From NCBI GenBank assembly GCA_026122225.1, contig JANEZZ010000809.1, positions 374,501-438,500 on the forward strand: 64,000 bases of DNA, read 5' to 3'. This stretch comes from Heloderma charlesbogerti (lineage: Eukaryota > Chordata > Lepidosauria > Squamata > Helodermatidae). Positions within the stretch are counted from its first letter, which is position 1; each line of letters opens with the position of its first letter. The translations under genes were made by a program, and so were the position numbers. The notes below the pieces were generated by a model. It was not told where the DNA came from, did not search any database, and saw only the letters and a list, made by a program, of their open reading frames with translations. Positions 32,908-44,155 of this stretch are shown here, one piece after another.

Positions 32908-33102
32908 CATAGGAATATAGGAAGCTGCCTTATACTGAGCCAGAGCACTGGTCCATCTAGCCCAGTATTGTTGACACTGACTGATGGCAGCTCTCCAGGC
33001 TTTCAGGCAGGAACTTTTCCACCCCTACCTGGAGATGCCGGGGATCAAACCTGAGACTTCCTGCATGAAAAGCAGGGGTTCTATCATTGAGCCACAGCCT
33101 AC
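32908..33102 (-). mobile_element. SINE-B, near full length
   Basis: Very typical 3' end: ATATAGGAAGCTGCCTTATA, CTGAGCCAGAGCACTGGTCC, ATCTAGCCCAGTATTG. The body has ACCTGGAGATGCCGGGGATC and the head complements GGCTCAATGATAGAACCCCT. Confidence 0.9.
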
Positions 33103-33299
33103 TCCATGGATACTGCTTAGCATCCAGATAGCACCAGACATTTTGGTCCCTAGCAGGAATGGTACGGAACACCTCTGATCTGTGCCAAATATAAATCTGT
33201 TTTAGGTCTGGCATTTGCACCCATCTTGAACACAACATGATATCAAGTGGGTATTAGTGTTATGCCTGTAATATTGGTCAACCTACTACTTGTAAACTA

Positions 33300-34753
33300 C
33301 ACAAGGATGGCATTCACCTAGAGCACTGCTTTATGCTAAAAGATGATGCTGTTAAAGTGCTGCACTCAATATGCCAACAAATTTGGAACACTCAACAGTG
33401 GCCACAAGTCTGGAAAAGGTCAGTTTACATTCCAATTCCAAAGAAGGGCAACACCAAAGAGTGTTCAAACTACCGTACAATTGCACTCATTTCACATGCC
33501 AGCAAGGTTATGCTCAAAATCCCACAAGCTAGGCTTGAGCAGTATGTGAACTGAGAACTACCGGAAGTACAAGCTGGGTTCCAAAGAGGCAGAGGAACCA
33601 GAGATCAAATCGCCAGCATTTGCTGGATCATGGCGAAAGCAAGAGAATTCCAGAAAAACGTCTATTTCTGCTTCATTGACTATGCTAAAGCCTTTGATTG
33701 TGTGGATCACAACAAACTGTGGCAAATTCTTAAAGTGACGGGAGTACCAGACCACCTTACCTGTCTCCTGAGAAACCTTTACGAGGGCCAAGAAACAACA
33801 GTAAGAACCAGACATGGAACCGATTGGTTCAAAATTGGGAAAGGAGTACGACAAGGCTGCATATTGTCACCCTGCTTATTTAACTTATATGCAGAGTACA
33901 TCATGAGAAATGCCGGGTTGGATGAATCACAGGTCAGAATTAAGATTGCTGGGAGAATTATCAACAACCTCAGATACGCAGACGATACCACCCTAATGGC
34001 TGAAAGCGAAGAGGATCTAAAGAGCCTCTTGTTGAGGGTGAAAGTGGAGAGTGCAAAAGCTGGTTTGAAACTCAACATTAAAAAAACGAAGATCATGGCA
34101 TCTGGCCCCATCACTTCCTGGCATATAGAAGGGGAAGAAATGGAAGCAGTGACAGATTTTATTTTCTTGGGCTCCAAGATCACCGCAGACAGTGACTGTA
34201 GCCATGGAATTAAAAGATGCTTGCTCCTTGGGAGGAAAGCTATGGCAAACCTAGACAGTGTAGTAAGAAGCAGAGACATCACCTTGGCGACAAAGGTCCG
34301 TCTAATCAAAGCTATGGTTTTCCCAGTAGCAACATATGGCTGTGAGAGCTGGACTATAAGGAAGGCTGAGCGCCGAAGAATCGATGCTTTCGAACTGTGG
34401 TGCTGGAGAAGACCCTTAAGAGTCCCCTGGACTGCAAGGAGGTCAAATCAGTCCATCCTAAAAGAAATCAACCCTGAGTGCTCATTGGAAGGACAGATAC
34501 TGAAGCTGAAGCTCCAATATTTTGGCCACCTAATGTGAAGAGAAAACTCCCTGGAAAAGACCCTGATGCTGGGGAAGACTGAAGGCAAAAGGAGAAGGGG
34601 ATGGCAGAGGATGAGATGGCTAGATAGCATCACCGATGCAATGAATATGAACTTGAGCACACTCCGGGAGAGAGCGCAGGACAGGAAGGCCTGGCGTGCT
34701 ATGGTCCATGGGGTCATGAAGAGTCGGACACGACTTAACGACTGAATAACAAC
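33300..34753 (+). pseudogene. RTE-BovB LINE, 5'-truncated reverse transcriptase, copy 1
   Basis: Encodes the reverse-transcriptase half of the BovB ORF, which copies BovB RNA at nicked target DNA. In frame from 33333: WPQVWKRSVYIPIPKKGN and SNYRTIALISHASKV; then FCFIDYAKAFDCVDHNKLW (first catalytic Asp), KGVRQGCILSPCLFNLYAEY, and the active-site motif LRYADDTT at about 33971-33991; then GLKLNIKKTKIM, the thumb, and KLQYFGHLM. Two in-frame TGA stops, at 33552-33554 and 34536-34538, sit where relatives have CGA, typical CpG decay. Past the second stop the frame continues to the BovB 3' end (AAGAGTCGGACACGACTTAA, CGACTGAATAACAAC). The endonuclease domain is absent. About 1.45 of the usual 3.2 kb remains. 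Confidence 0.95.
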
Positions 34754-34767
34754 TGCTTTATGCGTAC

Positions 34768-34903
34768 CAGCCTTCCCCAACCTGGTACCTTCCAGATGTT
34801 TTAGACTCCAACTCCCATTAGCCCCAGCCAGCACAGCCAATGGTCAGGAATCCTGGGAGTTGTAATTTAAAATATCTGGAGGGCAGCAGGTTGGGGAAGG
34901 CTG
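34768..34903. mobile_element. fold-back F1, well preserved
   Basis: CAGCCTTCCCCAACCTGGTA at left and CAGCAGGTTGGGGAAGGCTG at right are almost perfect inverted ends. Internal CTCCAACTCCCATTAGCCCC and CCTGGGAGTTGTAATTTAA. It lies just 3' of the BovB copy. Confidence 0.9.
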
Positions 34904-34949
34904 ATATATACAAAGCATGGTGTTAAATGTTACTTCACTCGTCTTCCCG

Positions 34950-35068
34950 ACATGGTAGGGGCAGGTGATTTCCTGCTTTTTATCATCAAGCAACATGCCA
35001 AAGGCCACCATGATGAAGCCCAGGATTGGAACTCGAGTCTTCTTAGTATAAGACCCTGTTTGTTATGC
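34950..35068 (-). mobile_element. possible MIR-like relic
   Basis: CCCAGGATTGGAACTCGAGT, then CTTCTTAGTATAAGACCCTG and TTTGTTATGCTG, resembles the reverse complement of a MIR head. Weak. Confidence 0.35.
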
Positions 35069-35116
35069 TGTGTTTTTGTGTCTAATACTGACGGGTTCTA
35101 AATTGTCTTTACTTGA

Positions 35117-35318
35117 AAAACATGGGAAGCTGCCTCCTATGAGTTCAGACTGTTGGTCTGTCTACCTCCGTGTCTGCCCTGATTGTGAGCAGCTCTCTGG
35201 GGTCCAGCAGGGGTCTTTCCCATCACCTGCTACCTGATCCTTTAACTGGAGCTGGTGGAGATTGAACCTGGAACTTTCTGCATGCAAAGCATGTGTCATG
35301 CCAATGAACTATGCCCCT
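35117..35318 (-). mobile_element. SINE-B
   Basis: 3' end as ACATGGGAAGCTGCCTCCTA and the head as TTGAACCTGGAACTTTCTGC, ATGCAAAGCATGTGTCATGC. Moderately diverged. Confidence 0.85.
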
Positions 35319-35619
35319 ACCCACTAACTGGTTGCTTTGGAGCATGTCTTTGTGGCTGAAAGGCAGAGTAAAAATAAACAGTCCCAGTGCAGTGGCTTCT
35401 GGGCCATGTGAGACCTTACCACTTATTCCTTGGAGATGGTACCAGAATTTTTAGGTTCCTAGACAGAGGAGCAATCAGGTGCCTTGGGTTTTTCTGTCTG
35501 TTGTACAGTATGAATGGGGTATATTGAACATGGGCTGCGTTCTTCAATTGCCTTAAATCACAATTGATTAGTACCCCTTTAAAAATGCTGGGAAGCAGCT
35601 AATGGATAATTGTTTTATA

Positions 35620-35661
<42 letters not shown>

Positions 35662-35669
35662 GGGAGAGA
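35620..35669. repeat. (TG)n(AG)n compound microsatellite
   Basis: About ten TG units pass directly into about fourteen AG units. The same TG-to-AG switch occurs at 50128-50214. Confidence 0.97.
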
Positions 35670-36829
35670 TTCCATAATTCAAGAAGCTCTTTAATATTTA
35701 TAGACGTTGAATTGGAAGTTGAGTGGTGTTTTTTTTGTGGTGTAAAGATGCTAGATTTGTATTACTAGACAACAAGGGTTTTAAGACTTCAACTTCTAGA
35801 TGCGGGAGTTTGAAAGGGTGCCTCTTCGCCACCTCTACTGGTTTGACTTACAAAGAAGCTAACATCCTTTTAACGTTTGGCTGCCATGACTTCAGAGTAG
35901 CAGCATCTCTTGAAAGACTGCAGTTGATCAATAAAAGTGTGCAGGTGTGTCAGCAATGCTTCTAACACACACTCACACTGTTACCATGGTGTGTATTCAG
36001 TGTAGCCCAAGTCTGACAGAGAGAGAACAAAATCTAGGACTTTCCCCCAATCACTGAGATTAGCTAAAAGTGGGCATTGTATTAGTTCCAACCCTCTAGG
36101 TATAAATTTGAAATACAGGGTGGCATTTCCTCACCCCACCCACCAAAGCTCATGGATTCCATGTGTGTGCTCTACCACCTTAGCTGTCTGTTCCCCTTAG
36201 GGTATGTATCTGTAACTGCTCTGTAGCTTTTTGGTTCTGGTCTGTTAAACTTTTTTCATCATTATACTGCAGACTTCCTGTTTTTAAAGCTTATCTGGCC
36301 CTCTTGAGGGAAAGACTAATATAGCTATGGACACTTCCTGTGGTTATTGTCACTTTTTTTAAAAGGTTTGTTTGATTTTTTTTATAAAGCTATTGAACAT
36401 TAAAGTTATTGATGCACTAAAAATGTGGAGAACCCAGTTTTCCTTCCCCATCCCCTTTGCTGTGCTTTTAATAAAAGATAATTCCATAGCAAAAGTTTCT
36501 TTATTAGGGATATCTGCTTTGCTAGCATTTGGTATGTCAGGGGACACCCCCCCCCCCCAACTCGTCAGTTTAAAGAATCTGTCCTAGTCTGGAGAGATTG
36601 TAAAGGAAGCATTTGGTAGTCATTTCCGCTAGCGTTTTGTGAGAATAAGCATGCTTTACATTATAATAGTTTAAACATACCGCAGGCTGTTGATGGAGGT
36701 ATCATATTTTCCATTCACAAGAGTTTAACGTATGCTTAAGAATAGACCAGGGTAGCTTTCATTGTTTAAAATTGGGTTTGATTTAGAACATTAAAAAGGG
36801 GGTGGGGGATTCCTTTAGTCTTGTGGCCT
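35670..36829. other. unannotated sequence
   Basis: No repeat or exon recognised; a C-run lies at 36548-36558. Confidence 0.5.
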
Positions 36830-36921
36830 CGTGTGTGTGTCTCTTGTGTGTGTGTCTCTTGTGTGTGTGTCTCTTGTGTGTGTGTCTCTTGTGTGTGTGT
36901 CTCTTGTGTGTGTCTTGTGTG
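36830..36921. repeat. 15-bp minisatellite
   Basis: The unit CTCTTGTGTGTGTGT is repeated about five times without change, with a shortened unit at the end. Translation on the plus strand gives a false repetitive peptide. Confidence 0.97.
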
Positions 36922-36951
36922 CCTGTGCGGGTTTTTAACTAACTGCAGAGG

Positions 36952-37005
<54 letters not shown>
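36952..37005. repeat. (CTTT)n microsatellite
   Basis: About 13 perfect CTTT units, 31 bp after the minisatellite. Confidence 0.97.
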
Positions 37006-37034
37006 AAACTAGTGCGATGAAGCAGGAACAGTGA

Positions 37035-37111
37035 ATACTTTCAGTAGCTAGTGCGTTATTTAGGCTGACTAAAACAACTAGCCTAAATAAAGCACTAGTT
37101 CTCAAAAGTAT
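37035..37111. repeat. hairpin with 32-bp arms, pre-miRNA-like
   Basis: Positions 37035-37066 pair with 37080-37111: 26 of 32 positions complementary, with the 12 bp beside the loop including only one mismatch and an interior bulge of four mismatches further out. The loop is 13 nt. Size (77 nt) and shape suit a microRNA precursor on either strand, or a very short MITE. No expression evidence can be read from sequence. Confidence 0.6.
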
Positions 37112-37789
37112 GAACAACTCCATGGTTTATTCCAGTAGTTTAAACAAACATTAACAATTTTGTCCTGACAAATGTTTGTGTCTAGATACTTCTGCTTGTC
37201 TGCAAGCTTTGGAACAGGCTAGTTCTGTTTGAAGACAATAGTGCCATTCCTGAATTAAGTCACTCAAACCTTCCAGCTCTGAGTTGTTGATTTTAAAAGC
37301 TTATCTTAAATAAAATTATATTTAGCCAGTTGCTGAACAGGTAGAGGTAGGTGTGTGTGTGTGTCTGTGTACACACTTGATTGGCACCATAATATCTGGC
37401 ACACTTGAAGCTTCTTGTCCTTTATTTTATCTTTTATTTTAAAAATATAAATTTTTATATTTAATTGCCACTTATCCTTTTTTTCTTCAAGTCTCAAAAG
37501 AAGCATTTTTTAGGATGAAAAGGCTACATGACATCTGAATTAGTTGCTCAGTTGGAAGAGAAGTGTAGCATAACAACTCCCTTGATTTTGCAATATTTGC
37601 AATATTTAGACAGGATATCTCAGCCTTACAGCTAAATTCCAAAAAGTCATTAGTCTACATTCTGAACTGCCCAAACATACCCATGTTAGTTGTTGGTAGA
37701 ATAACAATCTCTGGGCTAAATCTTGCACAAACTTGATACCTTGATAACTTGCACAGTTCAGATATCATGTTAGATCATGGCTGGCAGTA
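37112..37789. other. unannotated sequence
   Basis: No feature recognised except a short GT run at 37350-37366. Confidence 0.5.
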
Positions 37790-38090
37790 GCTATCATTTA
37801 GAGCCCAGGCCATGCATTGATGTTCCAGATGTACAACCAACAAACTGTGGTTTGGAGCTGCTTCTCTCCTTTTGATTTTCATTTGCTCAACATTCACTGT
37901 CTAGGTGCAGTAGCCTCTGGAGGCAGAGGGCAACATCCATAACTGTTTGATCAATGGAGACATCAGGCAAATCTGTGGTTGCAAACTCACAAACCATGGT
38001 TTCTGATTCTGGCTTGCTGGCCAATTGCAAACCAACTCAGACATTGCGCCAAACCATAGTTAAATTTCTCCTTCGTAGTTTAGTGTGATG
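37790..38090 (-). repeat. dispersed repeat of the AACCATGG type
   Basis: Contains AACTGTGGTTTGGAGC-, AAACCATGGTTTCTGATTC- and CGCCAAACCATAGTTAAAT-type phrases. On the minus strand TTAACTATGGTTTGGCGCAA followed by TGTCTGAGTTGGTTTG matches the plus strand at 41950-41990, so this is a dispersed family with copies in opposite orientation. Confidence 0.5.
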
Positions 38091-38758
38091 TCTAAATTAA
38101 GTCACTGTATTCTCTTGCCAAGCCATCAAAGCATACTTAAATTAGCCAGTGTACTGTAGAACAGTAAGAGTTTGAAGGGACCTGTGCTAAGCATTCCCAG
38201 CAGAAGCCTGTAAAAAATTTCCTTGAAAACTTCCAAGGCAAGAAACCTCACAGCCTCCCTAGAAACCTTATTCTTCTATTGAATGAGACACATAGTTTAG
38301 AAAATTATCATCTAATGTTTTGTCTAAAGTAGAGGTTCCTGTAGTTCTACACTTTTTTTTTCTTGTCCAAAGCAGCCTGTAAAGCATAACTAGTAGCATG
38401 CCATGTGCAGGTTTCATTTTCCAGGCTTGGAAATTGCTAGGAACCTGACCTTTGAAAAGTAGCCTGCCAAATAGGTCTACAAGTTACTAGTAAAAAAAAT
38501 CTACCAGCCCACTTGCCCCCAGTTGTGGGGAGCCTTTACTTCTTGAATCTAGTATTTATTCAAATTGGAGACCATCATGCCAGGCTACCTATTTAGGAAC
38601 ATGGTGGCCTGAAAGGAAAAAAGAAAAACAAAAAGCTAACCTGCTTATAGTTTTACAAAAGCTTCCCTGCTTGGATGTTTGGAGGAGATACTTGCCATAA
38701 GTGAGAATGCAAATAGCTGCTATGTATTTGTATAGGCTAGTAACGTGTAGACTTACAT
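38091..38758. other. unannotated sequence
   Basis: No feature recognised. Confidence 0.5.
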
Positions 38759-40380
38759 GCTTTTGTTGTTGTTGTTCAGTCGTGTCCGACTCTTCGTGAC
38801 CCCATGGACCATAGCACGCCAGGCCTTCCTGTCCTCCACTCTCTCCCGGAGTGTGCTCAAGTTCATATCCATTGCATCGGTGATGCTATCTAGCCATCTC
38901 ATCCTCTGCCATCCCCTTCTCCTTTTGCCTTCAGTCTTTCCCAGCATCAGGGTCTTTTCCAGTGAGTTTTCTCTTCGCATTAGGTGGCCAAAATATTTGA
39001 GCTTCAGCTTCAGTATCTGTCCTTCCAATGAGCACTCAGGGTTGATTTCTTTTAGGATGGACTGATTTGACCTCCTTGCAGTCCAGGGGACTCGTAAGAG
39101 TCTTCTCCAGCACCACAGTTCGAAAGCATCAATTCTTCGGCGCTCAGCCTTCCTTACAGTCCAGCTCTCACAGCCATACGTTGCTACTGGGAAAACCATA
39201 GCTTTGATTATACGAACCTTTGTCGGCAAGGTGATGTTCCTGCTTCTTACTATGCTGTCTAGGTTTGCCATAGCTTTCCTCCCAGAGAGCAAGCATCTTT
39301 TAATTCCATGGCTACAGTCACTGTCTGCGGTGATCTTGGAGCCCAAGAAAATAAAATCTGTCACTGCTTCCATTTCTTCCCCTTCTATATGCCAGGAAGT
39401 GATGGGGCCAGATGCCATGATCTTCGTTTTTTTAATATTGAGTTTCAAACCAGCTGTTGCACTCTCCACTTTCACTCTCAACAAGAGGCTCTTTAGATCC
39501 TCTTCGCTTTCAGCCATTAGGGTGGTATCGTCTGTGTATCTGAGGTTGTTGATAATTCTCCCGGCAATCTTAATTCCGACCTGTGATTCATCCAACCCGG
39601 TGTTTCTCATGATGTACTCTGCATATAAGTTAAATAAGCAGGGCGACAATATGCAGCCTTGTCGTACTCCTTTCCCAATTTTGAACCAATCAGTTGTTCC
39701 ATGTCTGGTTCTTACTGTTGCTTCTTGGCCCTCGTACGGGTTTCTCAAGAGACAGGTAAGGTGGTCTGGTACTCCCATCTCTTTCAGAATTTGCCACAGT
39801 TTGTTGTGATCCGCACAATCAAAGGCTTTAGCGTAGTCAATGAAGCAGAAATAGATGTTTTTCTGCAATTCTCTTGCTTTCTCCATGATGCAGCGAATGT
39901 TGGCGATTTGATCTCTAGTTCCTCTGCCTCTTTGAAACCCAGCTTGTGCTTCCGGTAGTTCTCGGTTCGCATACTGCTGAAGCCTACTTGTAGGATTTTG
40001 AGCATCACCTTGGTGGCATGTGAAATGAGCGCAATTGTGCGGTAGTTTGAACACTCTTTGGCATTGCCCTTCTTTGGAATTGGAATGTAAACTGACCTTT
40101 TCCAGTCTTGCGGCCATTGTTGAGTGTTCCAAATTTGTTGGCATATTGAACGCATTACTTTAACAGCATCATCTTTTAGGATCTTAAATAGCTCAGCTGG
40201 AAGACTGTCATCTCCGCTAGCTTTGTTGTTAGTGATGCTTCCTAAGGCCCACTTGACTTCACACTCTAGGATGTCCGGCTCAAGTTCAGTGACCGCACTA
40301 TCATGGCTATCAGGGACATTCAGATCTTCCCTGTATAGTTCTTCTGTGTATTCTTTCCACCTCTTCTTAATCTTACTTGC
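38759..40380 (-). pseudogene. RTE-BovB LINE, 5'-truncated reverse transcriptase, copy 2
   Basis: Inverted relative to copy 1 and slightly longer at the 5' side. A frame of 463 codons ends at 38753 and is correct BovB protein from about NRELPEAQAGFQRGRGTRDQ onward, through FCFIDYAKAFDCADHNKLW, KGVRQGCILSPCLFNLYAEY and the active site, here LRYTDDTT, to RMRWLDSITDAMDMNL and VHGVTKSRTRLN. Its first 55 or so residues are out of frame; the true upstream sequence (WPQDWKRSVYIPIPKKGN) is in another frame, so a frameshift lies near 39970-39985. The Ala-to-Thr change in YADD keeps both catalytic Asp residues. No internal stop occurs after the frameshift, so it is younger or luckier than copy 1. The 3' end has a short (TTG)n on the plus strand. 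The endonuclease domain is missing. Confidence 0.95.
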
Positions 40381-41654
40381 TTACTTACTTGCTAGGATGC
40401 TTTTAAGTAGGTACGTTGCTTGTAGTTGCCAGTTTTCAAGGCTAGGCCTGTCAATGTGCAGTGCTGGTGAGGTGTAGCAACGAAAACTGATGTACAACCC
40501 CAAAAGTGACTAGAAACTGACTGTGGGGCTTTATTGGGCAAGCAGTACTCTTTCAGCTTTGCCCCCCTCCTTCATTTTCAATATGAGGAATATGATATTG
40601 ACTTATTTTACAGAGTTCTTGGATTATAACAAGATAATTATGTGAAGCATGAAGATGTGAAGTTATGTGAACACTCAAAAGAGTTATATAAATGCTGCTA
40701 CTGCTGTTGTTATCCTACCCTAAAGAGTTACTTGTATATAAAGATGATAATACATTTGGGTATTGCACATTTGAATATCAATTTTTGTGGCACATTTGTC
40801 TTAATTATATTCAAATGAATAATAGAAGATTTCAGGACTGAAAATCCCACCCCACTGCTATCTATTGTTGTCAAATCCTTAGAAATTGGCACCGTCCCTT
40901 TGCATAGGAGGGGGAAAGTGTTAGATGCTGATGCCAAGATTTCAGACATCTGGCTGATGAGGTGCCTGGGTCTTTTCCAGCCCTGGAACATTCTGGGGTT
41001 AAAAATGCTCACTTTGAACTTAACGGTTTTCTGAGTGTAGTCAAAGGAAAGAGACACAAATTTGTTCTATGGTCATGGATGCAAAGGAATAAGAGTATCC
41101 TACATGAGAAACAAGGGTTTTAATTTCCTTCCTCACACCACCTTTTTTCAAATAACAGAGTTGATTTTTAAGTTACTGGTGCTATGACCTGTGGAATCTT
41201 TCTCATGCAACATTCTAAAACTGCCGGTTTCTCTGTGGGTGCAAAGGGAGATGGGGGGCTGACAGTTGCTGGCAAGATATTAAAAAGAAAGAAAACACCA
41301 CACTTTGAACTGGCTACGCGTTCAAAGTACAGCCTGCTGAAAGGGGTATTGGGATAACTTGATGCAGCAAGAGGCAGAAACAGGCAACTTCTGAGGAAGG
41401 GCAGAAGGTTTGAGGAGAAAAGTACAAGGTGGGAACGGGGGCAAGAAGAGGCATTGTGGAGTCACTCAGTGTATTTGGTTAAATATGTATTGATGGTGCC
41501 AGTTGGTGTAGAAACATCTGTTGTACCAACCTCATGTTGTGTCAGACCAGCCTAACTATCATGGCTTCCCACAACGGAACCCTGGAAATTGTGGTGTTGA
41601 ATGTATTGAAGCTAATGAACATCTTTTTGACTGGCTTGTTTGTTTTCACAATAA
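40381..41654. other. unannotated sequence
   Basis: Starts with a short CTTA/CTTG-rich stretch at the BovB 5' junction. No exon or repeat family recognised. Confidence 0.5.
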
Positions 41655-41745
41655 GGTTCCTTAGTGCTCAATCTTAGGCATGATTACTCAGTTCCACTGT
41701 GTTCAATGAGGCTTACCTAAGTGTGCATAGGTTGCAAGCTTAATG
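41655..41745. repeat. palindromic MITE fragment
   Basis: CTCAATCTTAGGCATGATTA and GTGTTCAATGAGGCTTACCT, then GTGCATAGGTTGCAAGC, fit the dispersed palindromic element whose ends read GCAATCCTATGCAC. Confidence 0.5.
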
Positions 41746-41829
41746 TGGTAAAAAGAGATGTGTGTGTCCCCTCACAAAAAGCTCACTCATTTATTTGATA
41801 CCAGTAGAGATTCTAATGTGTTTTAATGG

Positions 41830-42080
41830 TCCATTTTAGATGTTGTGCAGGGCTGATTGTCAAATCATGGTGTGGCAGTCAGGGGCATCCCACAGCCTCG
41901 TGCTCATCTGCTTCATTCCTCCTCCTTTCCCATCTCTTTTTAGATTATTGTTAATTATGGTTTGGCATTAATGTCTGAATTGGCATAAGCATAGTTTGCA
42001 CCAGCCATAGTTTTCTTCTTAAATCAGAAACTATGGTTGGAAGCTGGTTTCAGTCTCTGGTTAAAAACCTGAACTGTGCT
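41830..42080 (+). repeat. dispersed repeat of the AACCATGG type, second copy
   Basis: TTAATTATGGTTTGGCATTA, ATGTCTGAATTGGCATAAGC and AATCAGAAACTATGGTTGGA parallel the inverse of 37790-38090. Confidence 0.5.
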
Positions 42081-42123
42081 TGTTGGATGTATACCTTATT
42101 CCACTGAGCACATTTTGTAGCAC

Positions 42124-42483
42124 TTGCCCAAGCTTGAAGTGAGACAGAGGTGGGGGCTCATCTCTGACCTTACCAGCACACTGCACTTGGACAAGCCCCC
42201 TCCCTTTGAAGCAGTGTATGAAGTTTTTGTCTTTGCAGTTATGCTGAACTTTGGAGCAACTTATTTAACTTATCAGAGACAAGGAGCAGATTCGGGTTGG
42301 GCAGGTTTGGTGGCAACCATAAATTTTATCTGGCTACCAAGGCCAGACAAAACTTGTAGATTCCAGACTATAGTTCATGCTAATCAGATTAGGGAGAGAA
42401 GGGCATTCGCACAGGACTGGAAGGACCACATGAGTTCATTGGCTGCTCCTGATCCCCAAACCGTGATATGTGAAACAGGGTAA
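42124..42483 (+). other. unrecognised 119-codon open frame
   Basis: An ATG-to-stop frame with balanced composition, including FEAVYEVFVFAVMLNFGATY, a mildly hydrophobic stretch, and WAGLVATINFIWLPRPDK. No domain or family recognised, no splice sites or start context that would argue for a gene, and no retroelement motif. It may be chance or a fragment of an unknown repeat. Confidence 0.2.
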
Positions 42484-43969
42484 TACAGCGTGCCCAGTGA
42501 GTGACTGGGAACTGCATTTGGAGCCTTAATTAATGGTGCCTATTATGGTTCTTTGCTGTGTTAGATGATGGGGTGTATTAGAAATGTTTTGTGTATGTTT
42601 TTTTGTGATATTTTTATAATTTGTAGGGCACCTTGGAGCTTTCTTGCTGAGAAGGCAGATCACTTCTCTCCCCCCTCCCCCCCCCCGGCAATACATGTAC
42701 CTAATGGCGGTGGAAGTGGCCTGGTACAACTAGTGTCCTTACAGATTTGCACAGGCGAAAAGGTATAAGGAGGATGTTTTAAGAGGTGTGGGTGGTAGGG
42801 CAACCTGCCTCTGGTTGCATCTAGCAAAAAACTACTGTCATGGAGAGAGCACAAGAATCTCCTTGTGCTGAAACAGATATCTCAGGGCGTTAGGCCTGGC
42901 CTCCATATCTACAAATATTAGGTATATTTTGTACTTCGGACATCTATGTGCTTTATGCATGGTGTTGATAAGAGAGCAAAGGGAAGTTTTTATGCTTTGA
43001 GTTGTCAGCCTACCTATTCTGAGCACACCTTATTTTAAACCACTCCTCCTTTGGCTGCTTTAAGCTGACAGCTTAGAAAGCTTACAGTTTCCCCAAAGGG
43101 GAATACATACTCTTCTAATTCTAAAGTAGAATGAGATGTAACCCAACTGGGGGTGGGGAGGTAAATGTCAACACACCCTAAGCTCTATATCATATTGTCT
43201 TAAACAGGTTTGCTTGGTTGGATTCCAGAACATGAAAAGCCCATTGAACCTGTTTTTAGAAACATATTGTCAAGATCATGTCTCCATTGTTCTTGATAAT
43301 GGATTTAACTCCCTTTAGGTAGTATAGATTGTGTTCACTAAACAAAGTGTGCTAAATTTGTTCTGAAAGCCAAAAATGTTGTTCACTGTGATTCCCCCCC
43401 CCCGCCCCATTCCCTTGACTTCCCTCCTCCAGCACAATTCCTGTGACCAGTTCAGCTTTAAGTGCTTAGTAAATTTTAATAATGCATTTCTAATGTGATC
43501 TATCTGATAAAGCAAAGTGCTCTTACAATTAGTTTTGCTTGCTGAAGAATGTTTATCTGGTAGTCTTTAAGCAGCTGCCGCCTCCTCCTCCTGGTGCAGT
43601 TTGTCTAGTAGGTGAAGTATTTATGCACGGCTTGATAAGAGCTAATTCTCTCAGAAGGAATTCCTGAGAATGGCTGTTACTCGATAGATCTTGCGGTATA
43701 TCTCCATTTAATGTTGTTCAGGTGTACTAAAGCTCTTGCAAGAAGGTATAAATTATTTCTGTCCTCTGTGAAAACTGTCCATAAAGCAGGCACCTCATTG
43801 GAAGCCATTGAAGGCTTGTGGGCTGTTCTGTGCTTATTGGCAGAGAGGGTCCATCTCTCCTTCAGTAATATCTAATCCAGTGCTATTCAAACTTTCTGCC
43901 GTCAAGGAGTCCTTTCCACACTGGCCTCTGCTCATTTAACACAACTCTGGGCAAATTCTAGGGTGTGCC
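42484..43969. other. unannotated sequence
   Basis: C-runs at about 42669-42686 and 43394-43403. No gene or repeat recognised. Confidence 0.5.
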
Positions 43970-44155
43970 CTTGGGTGTAGTCTGTGCTTGCAGGAGAATG
44001 AAGTGGTAGAAGTCTGAGGGGGCAAAAAGCCCTAAGTTCAAACTCTGCATCTCCAGGTAGGTCAGGGAAAGACTCCTGCCTGAGATCTTGGAGAGCCACT
44101 ACCAGCTGGTGTAGAGAATTTAGTACATACTTAGTAATATAAGGCAGCTTCCGGT
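43970..44155 (+). mobile_element. SINE-B, diverged plus-strand copy
   Basis: The head is poor (GAATGAAGTGGTAGAAGTCT), the B box region reads AAGTTCAAACTCTGCATCTC, and then AGGTAGGTCAGGGAAAGACT, GGAGAGCCACTACCAGCTGG and TAATATAAGGCAGCTTCC. Confidence 0.75.

Noticed and set aside
36821..37012. Open frame with VCVSC and FLSF repeats
   Set aside because: Translation of the minisatellite and CTTT array.
38757..39809. Plus-strand open frames of 102 and 201 codons
   Set aside because: They lie on the opposite strand of BovB copy 2 and appear again opposite copy 1 (33779-34309). Shadows of the reverse-transcriptase frame.
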